Positions 19,755 to 24,556 of a stretch of DNA of 24,556 nucleotides are shown here, piece after piece. The stretch is taken from positions 1-24,556 of the IMG/VR virus record IMGVR_UViG_3300043331_002212. The stretch is one strand, 5' to 3'. The notes under the pieces were generated by a model. That model ran no database searches. It was not told the origin of the DNA and saw only the letters and a list, made by a program, of their open reading frames with translations. The number at the start of each line of letters is the position of its first letter. Position 1 is the first letter of the stretch. The DNA is from a virus. Made by a program: the position numbers and the translations under genes.

Positions 19755-19780
19755 AAAAAACCCCTAGCTGTAACTAGGGG
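19755..19780 (-). terminator. hairpin terminator facing the repressor
   Basis: CCCCTAG (19761-19767) and CTAGGGG (19774-19780) form a 7-bp stem with a 6-base loop, followed leftward by six T on the minus strand (A run 19755-19760). It would stop leftward transcripts entering the switch. On the early rightward message the same hairpin forms in the leader. Confidence 0.65.
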
Positions 19781-19815
19781 AAAGTAACCAAACCACACGG
19801 GAATGAGGTTAGTCT

Positions 19816-20067
19816 ATGAAAGAACATACTCTTACTTTAGGTTTTCTGAAAAGCGAAAACCTATCCCCCACAGCCAAACTTCGACATTTAACGGACGAAC
19901 TAGTAATAAATATTTTAGGCGTTCGCATGAAAGATGAATGGTGGCTCGATGGGCCTTACCAATTACCAGAATACAACGACGAGGAAGACGATGACGGCGA
20001 AGATGCCTACGATCAGGCTTTATACCAAGAGGAAAGGAGGTTCTATGACTACATTGCAAAAATATGA
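19816..20067 (+). CDS. small acidic early protein
   Basis: The 83-residue product (MKEHTLTLGFLKSENLSPTA, then 'LRHLTDELVINILGVRMKDE') has a strongly acidic middle (YNDEEDDDGEDAYDQA) and a final helix. It is the first gene after the early promoter, with GAGG before its ATG, and overlaps the Bet gene by 23 bases. Acidic first-early proteins often act as DNA mimics or inhibitors of host systems; that is speculation here. No family is recognised. Confidence 0.55.
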   Translation: MKEHTLTLGFLKSENLSPTAKLRHLTDELVINILGVRMKDEWWLDGPYQLPEYNDEEDDDGEDAYDQALYQEERRFYDYIAKI

Positions 20068-20803
20068 AGAACAGAGTTTTGATATCGAATCTAAAAGAGA
20101 TCTCATCAAGAGTGTCTTTTTCAAGGGGTGCTCTAATGACGAAGTTGAGCTTTTCTTGCATGTCTGTAAAAAGACGGGGCTAGACCCAATGATGAAGCAA
20201 ATCTATCCTGTAAAGAGATGGTCAAGTGCCGAGAAAAAAGAGGTGATGACTTGCCAGACATCTATTGATGGATTTCGCTTGATTGCGGAAAGGACGGGAA
20301 GATACTCTCCAGGCCGTGAATCGACTTACACCTACGACAAGGATGGAAATCTGATGTCTGCTACTTCTTATGTCAAGAAAATGACATCTGACGGAACCTG
20401 GCACGAAGTCGCTGCGACGGCCTTCTTTGATGAATATGCTCAGAAAAATAAAGAAGGAAAGTTAACGCAGTTTTGGGAAAGAATGCAGCACGTGATGTTG
20501 GCAAAATGCGCTGAGGCTTTAGCCTTGAGGAAAGCATTTCCTGCTGATCTTTCCGGAATTTACACCTCCGATGAAATGGGGCAGGCTCATAACGAAGTCA
20601 AAGCGCATCCTGTGGTGGAGCAACCGGCTCTGATTACCCCCCAACAAGCCGATGAAATTGAGTCTCTGTTGAAAGGAAGGGATTCTCTGAAGTCGAAATT
20701 GCTTTCTTGGGCTGAAATTGAAAGCGTTTCAGAATTGGCAGCTTCTAAGCATGCAGGCGTTATGAAAGCCATTGAAAACCACATCGCCAAAGAAGGGTCT
20801 TAA
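20045..20803 (+). CDS. bet: single-strand annealing protein, Bet/RecT type
   Basis: I start at ATG 20045, preceded by a strong AAAGGAGG, giving 252 residues; the longer frame from 19934 lies inside the previous gene. Key features of the Bet family are 'ELFLHVCKKTGLDPMMKQIY' (45-65), then 'QTSIDGFRLIAERTGRY', 'HEVAATAFFDEYAQ', and 'FWERMQHVMLAKCAEALALR' with 'KAFPADLSGIYTSDEMG'. The C-terminal 60 residues form a small helical domain that in lambda Beta binds the exonuclease. The protein anneals complementary single strands during recombination and replication. Its stop shares one base with the start of the YqaJ nuclease. Confidence 0.9.
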   Translation: MTTLQKYEEQSFDIESKRDLIKSVFFKGCSNDEVELFLHVCKKTGLDPMMKQIYPVKRWSSAEKKEVMTCQTSIDGFRLIAERTGRYSPGRESTYTYDKDGNLMSATSYVKKMTSDGTWHEVAATAFFDEYAQKNKEGKLTQFWERMQHVMLAKCAEALALRKAFPADLSGIYTSDEMGQAHNEVKAHPVVEQPALITPQQADEIESLLKGRDSLKSKLLSWAEIESVSELAASKHAGVMKAIENHIAKEGS

Positions 20804-21681
20804 TGGAACAAGATACTCAAGAATGGCATGAGTTTCGACGCAACAAGATAGGGGCCAGCGATGCTCCTATAATTTTGGGAATCTCTCCTTGGAAGACTCC
20901 CTATCAATTGTGGGAAGAGAAAGTTTTTGGGAAAGTTTATGAACAAACCTCATCGATGGCAAGGGGAAAGGCTTTAGAGCCTCTAGCGCGTGAGACTTTT
21001 GAGAAGATGACCGGAATCCCTGTGATGCCAAAAGTTGTCGTCCATAAGCAAAGAAAGTGGCAGATGGCCAGTTTGGATGGAATCACCTTTGACAACACAA
21101 CAATTGTGGAGATCAAATGTCCCAGTGCAGAAATTCATGGGATGGCAAAAGAGGGTAAAATCCCTGACCATTATATGGCGCAGATCCAGCATCAGCTTGC
21201 TGTTACGGAGGCTCAGAAAGCGTTCTACTTTAGCTTCGATGGGGAAAAAGGGGCTTTAGTCGAAGTATTCGAAAATGAAGAATTCATCTCCGACCTCGTG
21301 GAAAAAGAGGAGAAGTTTTATGGCTTGATGATGAATCAAGAACCTCCGATTTTGACAGAAAGAGATTATGAAGTTCGAGAAGATGAACAATGGAAGCTTG
21401 TAGCTGATGAATGGCTGAGTGTTCATGCAAGCTTGAAGAGTCTAGAAGAAAAAGAGGAAGCGCTTAGGCAACAACTCTTGCATCTATCTAAAGACAGGAA
21501 CACCAAGGGAGCTGGCATCATGCTTACCAAGTATGCATGCAAGGGGAGGGTCGATTACGACGCTGTGCCAGAACTAAAAAATGTAAATCTAAACCAATAT
21601 AGGAAAGCATCTTGCCAAAAGTGGAGAATCTCCGCTTGTCAACAAAGAGACGGGGATGGTATATCCAAGAGTAGCATCTGA
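20803..21681 (+). CDS. YqaJ-type viral 5'-3' exonuclease
   Basis: The 292-residue product is the nuclease partner of Bet, digesting one strand of broken DNA. PD-(D/E)XK-type landmarks are GASD (17-20), 'MARGKALEPLAR' (E59), 'ASLDGI' (D92), 'VEIKCPS' (E103, K105) and 'YMAQIQHQL' (Q127, Q129). All match the YqaJ/lambda Exo class. The C-terminal third has a helical coil (LKSLEEKEEALRQQLLHL). The ATG overlaps the Bet stop by one base, showing a coupled pair, and a strong terminator follows 33 bases after the stop. Confidence 0.9.
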   Translation: MEQDTQEWHEFRRNKIGASDAPIILGISPWKTPYQLWEEKVFGKVYEQTSSMARGKALEPLARETFEKMTGIPVMPKVVVHKQRKWQMASLDGITFDNTTIVEIKCPSAEIHGMAKEGKIPDHYMAQIQHQLAVTEAQKAFYFSFDGEKGALVEVFENEEFISDLVEKEEKFYGLMMNQEPPILTERDYEVREDEQWKLVADEWLSVHASLKSLEEKEEALRQQLLHLSKDRNTKGAGIMLTKYACKGRVDYDAVPELKNVNLNQYRKASCQKWRISACQQRDGDGISKSSI

Positions 21682-21713
21682 ATAGTACATGTCCATTAAA
21701 TATCCTTGTGGTG

Positions 21714-21741
21714 CCCGCTAGTTCTCTGGCGGGTTTTTTTT
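21714..21741 (+). terminator. rho-independent terminator after the recombination genes
   Basis: CCCGC (21714-21718) and GCGGG (21729-21733) form a 5-bp GC stem, extended by weaker pairs, with eight T following. It closes the early rightward transcript. The stop of the convergent membrane gene lies inside the stem. Confidence 0.75.
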
Positions 21742-21930
21742 ATACTCAATGCGTTTGCGCTTTTTGTAAGGGCCTCGCTTCTTTTTAGGCGGCGGAGTAA
21801 GAATCGCCTTCTGTAGCTCGAGAATTGCAGCAGCATATTGTTCAAACCGTTTCTGACTCCGATAAGCAGACATCATCGCAATCGTGATGATCATTACAAT
21901 GATCACGAGCGCTAAAAAGACTAACAGCAT
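21718..21930 (-). CDS. small membrane protein with basic tail
   Basis: I use ATG 21930, giving 70 residues: MLLVFLALVIIVMIITIAMM spans the membrane, then 'SAYRSQKRFEQYAAAILELQ' and a basic Pro/Lys tail (PPPKKKRGPYKKRKRIEYKK). A TTG at 21987 would add 19 residues but has no better ribosome site. The gene opposes the early operon and ends inside its terminator. The arrangement (one membrane helix, cytoplasmic coil, positively charged end) suggests a DNA- or protein-tethering role at the membrane; no family is recognised. Confidence 0.45.
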   Translation of the reverse strand: MLLVFLALVIIVMIITIAMMSAYRSQKRFEQYAAAILELQKAILTPPPKKKRGPYKKRKRIEYKKNPPEN

Positions 21931-22033
21931 CTTTTTATGGTTCCTTTTTTGCACGGAAAGTATATCGAGCAGCAAGTAGGCAATCAAGTAAGTTCTGGAC
22001 TTGTATTGGAAACTTTTATTACGATGTCGCTAG

Positions 22034-22063
22034 AAAAAGAAAGGAGCCCCAGCAAGGGCCCCT
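22034..22063 (-). terminator. hairpin terminator between membrane gene and replication gene
   Basis: AGGAGCCC (22042-22049) and GGGCCCCT (22056-22063) pair with one mismatch around six bases, followed leftward by TTCTTTTT on the minus strand. It would block leftward transcripts from entering the membrane gene at 21718-21930. Confidence 0.55.
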
Positions 22064-22192
22064 AACAAATAGTACCGGATCTACGAATGTCTGGTATGTT
22101 ACCTAATCCTGAAATTATCTGAAAAGAGAAATTTCTTCAAAGGTTTAGTTGACAGGCCCGCAGGGTCTCCTTTCTTACAAAAAAGGGAACCT

Positions 22193-23092
22193 ATGTCTTA
22201 TACAGAAACAACCCATTCGTTTGGAATCGAAATCGCAATGAAATATGGGATCGAACAAGCCATTCTGATTCATCACTTCAAATATTGGATCAAGCTAAAC
22301 CGAAGAAAAAACAGTGAAAAACATTTCAAAGAAGGACGTTGGTGGACATATCAAAAGCGATCTGAAATTCAAGCGCACATCCCCTATTTGACAGAAGAAA
22401 GCATTCGTCATCATTGTGAAGAGCTGGTCAAAAAAAACGTTCTCATAAAAAAGAATTTTAACAAATCAAAGATAGACAAGACCTTATGGTATGCTTTTGT
22501 AGATGAGTCCGAATTTTTAGGCACCGAAGATTCAAATAATGTTTACGAAAGGGGAAAACCCCAATCGACTGGGGAAAACCCCAATCGAGGTGGGGAAAAC
22601 CCCAATGCAATACCAGATACTATAACTACAGATACTGAAAAAGATATTCTTCGAATATCTAAAAAGAGAAAAAAAGTTTCACCAACGCCAAGGGTGGAAA
22701 GAGAGCCTGGGGTTTTCACAACCGACCAAGAGCACGCCAAGCTATTAGAAAGATTTGGAGAAAGGGAGCTCAAGGAGCGCTACTTTGAAGTCTCAAGATG
22801 GAAGGGAAAGAATGGTGTAGGAGGCGGAGATGATTATGCAACCATCATTAAGTGGGTCATAAATCAAGAAAAGGTCACCCCTAGGGCCGAAATTGCAAAA
22901 GAAAACAAAGATCTAGCAACCAAGGCATTAGAAAAATTTCCCCACATCAGTCATCATGTGGAAATTAAAGAAAAATGCATTGTTTTCGCCTACACAGGAT
23001 GCTATGAAGATATTTATTTTGAAGACAATGGCTTTAAAGAGCGTCTTTTTTCTCGTCTAAGGAAAATGAATCTATCACCGGAGGCTTTATAA
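22193..23092 (+). CDS. O-like replication initiator with iteron-coded linker
   Basis: The 299-residue product has an N-terminal winged-helix region (1-105: 'FGIEIAMKYGIEQAILIHHF', 'EIQAHIPYLTEESIRHHCEE', 'KTLWYAF'), as in phage replication initiators and replisome organisers. Next is a repeat linker near 118-140 (STGENPNRGGENPNA), whose DNA is the iteron array, followed by a Thr-rich strip (DTITTDTEK) and a C-terminal domain with AKLLERFGERELKERYFEVS. This 'HTH - GENP repeats - C domain' layout is common in phages that hold their origin inside the initiator gene, as lambda O does. A good AAGGGAA site precedes the ATG. No helicase gene follows, so host DnaB is likely recruited. Confidence 0.78.
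   Translation: MSYTETTHSFGIEIAMKYGIEQAILIHHFKYWIKLNRRKNSEKHFKEGRWWTYQKRSEIQAHIPYLTEESIRHHCEELVKKNVLIKKNFNKSKIDKTLWYAFVDESEFLGTEDSNNVYERGKPQSTGENPNRGGENPNAIPDTITTDTEKDILRISKKRKKVSPTPRVEREPGVFTTDQEHAKLLERFGERELKERYFEVSRWKGKNGVGGGDDYATIIKWVINQEKVTPRAEIAKENKDLATKALEKFPHISHHVEIKEKCIVFAYTGCYEDIYFEDNGFKERLFSRLRKMNLSPEAL
22551..22608. repeat. origin iterons (three copies of GGGGAAAACCCCAATCGA)
   Basis: GGGGAAAACCCCAATCGA starts at 22551 and 22571, and a third copy at 22592 (GGGGAAAACCCCAATGC), so the repeats are spaced 20 and 21 bases, about two helical turns. Each core is a GGGG/CCCC mirror. An A+T-rich stretch follows (22609-22680) and could unwind. This is the expected make-up of a phage replication origin read by the initiator that it lies within. 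Confidence 0.75.
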
Positions 23093-23093
23093 A

Positions 23094-23489
23094 ATGAAAT
23101 CAAAAGATCAACCGATATTTGCAAAACAAATATTAAAAGAAATGGATGATTATAAGATAAAAGGCAGAACTTTTTTAAACTATTTAGTTTCAAAAGATGA
23201 TGATTTTTTGGGAAAATTACAGAACATGGATGAAGAAGAATACCCCGAAGGCTGTCCGCTTCCTTGGAATGCTATTGGAGTTCTTATCGCTTTAAATTGT
23301 CATCGACTTCACACAGGAAACCCCTCTGTTATCGAAGATGAAGCGCTTGAATGGGTAAAATACGTTCAAATAACTGCTTCACTTGCTAGTTTAGTTAAGA
23401 ACGACCTCATAGAAGTGGTCAAAAATGAGACAAAATGGGGTAGTCCTAGTGATCAGGTGGGTGTGAGGATGATAGACGATAAAAACTAG
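23094..23489 (+). CDS. hypothetical early protein
   Basis: The 131-residue product (MKSKDQPIFAKQILKEMDDY, then 'EEEYPEGCPLPWNAIGVLIA' and 'EALEWVKYVQITASLASLVK') is helical and soluble-looking. A GGAGG site lies about 9 bases before the ATG and the start is one base after the replication gene's stop, so both share one transcript. I recognise no family; position suggests a replication or host-takeover helper. Confidence 0.55.
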   Translation: MKSKDQPIFAKQILKEMDDYKIKGRTFLNYLVSKDDDFLGKLQNMDEEEYPEGCPLPWNAIGVLIALNCHRLHTGNPSVIEDEALEWVKYVQITASLASLVKNDLIEVVKNETKWGSPSDQVGVRMIDDKN

Positions 23490-23522
23490 CTTAAAAACGG
23501 TTTTCCGATTATTTAAAAAAGT

Positions 23523-23810
23523 ATGGACAATCCAAAATTCCTTGAAGACCTTCCAAGCTACAAATTTGAAGACTTAGAAGACTATGTCGAACACGTGTCG
23601 CAAAAAATTGAAGAGGCTGTCTTTTATTGGAAAATTCTTTCTGACATGTTTATGGCCGACGTTCCAGTTGGGGTGAAACGAAAGCTCTTTGATGAATTTG
23701 CCGATGCTTCATTTTCCTACTTCGACAATAAGTTGAGGGTGTTTCCCTGTCCAGAATTAGATGGGCCTTTTACTCTCGTGAGCCTTCAGGAATTCTTAAA
23801 AATCCAATAG
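23523..23810 (+). CDS. hypothetical acidic early protein
   Basis: The 95-residue product (MDNPKFLEDLPSYKFEDLED, then 'YVEHVSQKIEEAVFYWKILS' and 'FPCPELDGPFTLVSLQEFLK') is acidic and helical. It follows the preceding gene by 33 bases, with no strong ribosome site. No family is recognised. It is the last plus-strand gene before the convergent tail gene. Confidence 0.5.
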   Translation: MDNPKFLEDLPSYKFEDLEDYVEHVSQKIEEAVFYWKILSDMFMADVPVGVKRKLFDEFADASFSYFDNKLRVFPCPELDGPFTLVSLQEFLKIQ

Positions 23811-23892
23811 AGTAGATGGCACAAAAACCCCAGACAAAAACCTAATGCAAGACCAGTTGCGATTGTCATTCTAATACCATAATATGATAGGA

Positions 23893-24556
23893 TTAAGTTG
23901 TATATTCTGTGATGACAACAATCCCGGCCGTTCCATTTCCTCCGGCACGTGCTACCTGACTGTTCCCGTTGACGGCGGCTCCGCCTCCAGCTCCATATCC
24001 TGTAGCATTTGCTCCAGCGCTTGAGCTCACATTGGTGGTTGTTCCACCCGATCCAAATACCGTGCTTCCTCCAGGAAGGTGCATCGTGATTCCTGCAATC
24101 GTTGGGACGATAAAGGCAACACCATAGCCCCCTGTTTGTCCAGGATATCTTAAGTCTCCACCAGCTCCACCAGTTCCTCCAGCTCCTCCATCAACAGGCG
24201 CCACTGTCGTCGTGGCTGCTCCTCCACTTCCGCCACCGCCGCCATTTGCAGAAATCAAAGCTCCTACTGATGTGTTTCCCCCACTTGATCCGGCGTTATT
24301 TCCCGCAGATCCTCCACTTCCCGCAGCACCTATTGTGACAGCTTTAGAAGCTCCAATTGCAGCTGCTGTGAAAATTCCAGAGGCATATTCTCCGGCACCC
24401 CCGGATGCTGCGCAAGCGCTTTGTGTTGCAGAAGTGGATGCGACGCCGCCCCCGCCACCCCCACCTCCAACCAATTGAAATTGACAATAAACCAATACAA
24501 TTGAAAGTGTATAAATTACATTAACAGTGAAAATCTTGCAAATAACAAATTTAATA
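23893..24556 (-). CDS. glycine-rich tail fibre protein, 5'-partial
   Basis: The frame stays open to the right edge, so the start lies outside the window; a TTG at 24495 is only an internal codon. Upstream residues 'KIFTVNVIYTLSIVLVYCQ' join VGGGGGGGG, matching the 'FT..GTYTP..G..Y..V...GGGGGGG' opening of glycine-rich domains in phage tail fibres. The body is Gly/Ala/Ser-rich with spaced 'GGAGGTGGAGGD' and 'GGNGTAGIVVITEY' near the end. The latter is the standard closing strand ('GGDG..GIV.I.EY'). Such proteins form polyglycine-II-type adhesive tips that contact the host. It is oriented opposite to the early genes, so it belongs to a late tail unit entering from the right. Confidence 0.75.
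   Translation of the reverse strand, partial: IKFVICKIFTVNVIYTLSIVLVYCQFQLVGGGGGGGGVASTSATQSACAASGGAGEYASGIFTAAAIGASKAVTIGAAGSGGSAGNNAGSSGGNTSVGALISANGGGGGSGGAATTTVAPVDGGAGGTGGAGGDLRYPGQTGGYGVAFIVPTIAGITMHLPGGSTVFGSGGTTTNVSSSAGANATGYGAGGGAAVNGNSQVARAGGNGTAGIVVITEYTT

Noticed and set aside
19934-20044. N-terminal extension of the Bet gene to an upstream ATG
   Set aside because: It overlaps the preceding gene in another frame, and the strong AAAGGAGG site selects ATG 20045.
22551-22608. Short regularly spaced repeats resembling a tiny CRISPR array
   Set aside because: Repeats are contiguous with almost no spacer, lie in a coding frame and fit origin iterons; no cas genes are present.
23786-23869. 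27-codon hydrophobic minus-strand frame overlapping the last early gene
   Set aside because: Could be a membrane peptide, but there is no ribosome site and it overlaps a better plus-strand gene.
24493-24495. TTG as the start of the glycine-rich tail protein
   Set aside because: The frame continues open to the window edge and the upstream residues match the usual opening of this domain, so the gene is truncated by the window.
1-24556. tRNA genes, integrase and attachment sites
   Set aside because: Looked for on both strands; I saw no tRNA-like cloverleaf, integrase motif or repeat pair convincing enough to report.

Overview
The window reads as part of a tailed double-stranded DNA bacteriophage genome, most likely short-tailed (podovirus-like). 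The evidence is a complete packaging and head set: small and large terminase, P22-like portal, scaffold-like protein, N4-gp56-type major capsid protein, head-tail adaptor and tail fibres. There is also a Bet/RecT plus YqaJ recombination pair, a RusA-like resolvase, a Cro-like repressor and an O-like replication gene carrying iterons. No integrase, endolysin, tRNA, ribosomal or host housekeeping gene is visible, so lifestyle and lysis are only partly readable. A lipobox protein and a signal-peptide outer-membrane beta-barrel imply a diderm (Gram-negative-type) host. I cannot name the host. Both ends of the window cut through tail genes on the minus strand.

Layout. Bases 1-5521 (minus strand) hold tail and head genes: a truncated structural protein, a fibre, an adaptor, two FCCH-like proteins, a conserved head protein, the capsid and the scaffold. 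Bases 5700-6568 (plus) are a small cargo island: a stomatin/prohibitin-like membrane protein, a one-helix membrane protein and a DUF551-like protein. Bases 6459-8994 (minus) hold a conserved phage protein, an inverse-autotransporter-like beta-barrel and six very small genes. Bases 9251-11275 (minus) are the portal. Bases 11396-13807 (plus) are a second cargo island: small membrane protein, DUF551-like proteins, a metallophosphoesterase and zinc-ribbon proteins. Bases 13825-16640 (minus) hold an HNH endonuclease, TerL, TerS and a 58-residue membrane protein. Bases 16748-17568 (plus) carry three membrane or lipoprotein genes that could serve lysis. Bases 17575-19379 (minus) hold small early genes and RusA. 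Bases 19477-19742 carry a Cro-like repressor with a divergent promoter/operator region. Bases 19816-23810 (plus) are the rightward early genes: Bet, YqaJ exonuclease, a replication protein with origin iterons, and hypotheticals. Bases 23893-24556 (minus) are a glycine-rich tail protein that runs off the edge.

How it works together. Virion genes are nearly all on the minus strand, cut into short units by hairpin terminators. The exact 10-mer TCAAATAATT (either strand) recurs just upstream of four of these unit starts and is a candidate late-promoter element. The early switch has three 14-bp operator-like repeats overlapping opposed promoters, and the repressor message looks leaderless. The plus-strand islands between virion units look like accessory cargo.

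The most unusual items are the phage-encoded outer-membrane beta-barrel inside a late unit, a two-gene cassette (membrane coil plus DUF551) that occurs twice, twin DUF551 genes bracketed by identical DNA blocks, and an HNH nuclease with an IS30-type helix-turn-helix. Several gene starts were moved inward, and four genes shorter than 60 codons were added by reading the sequence directly.
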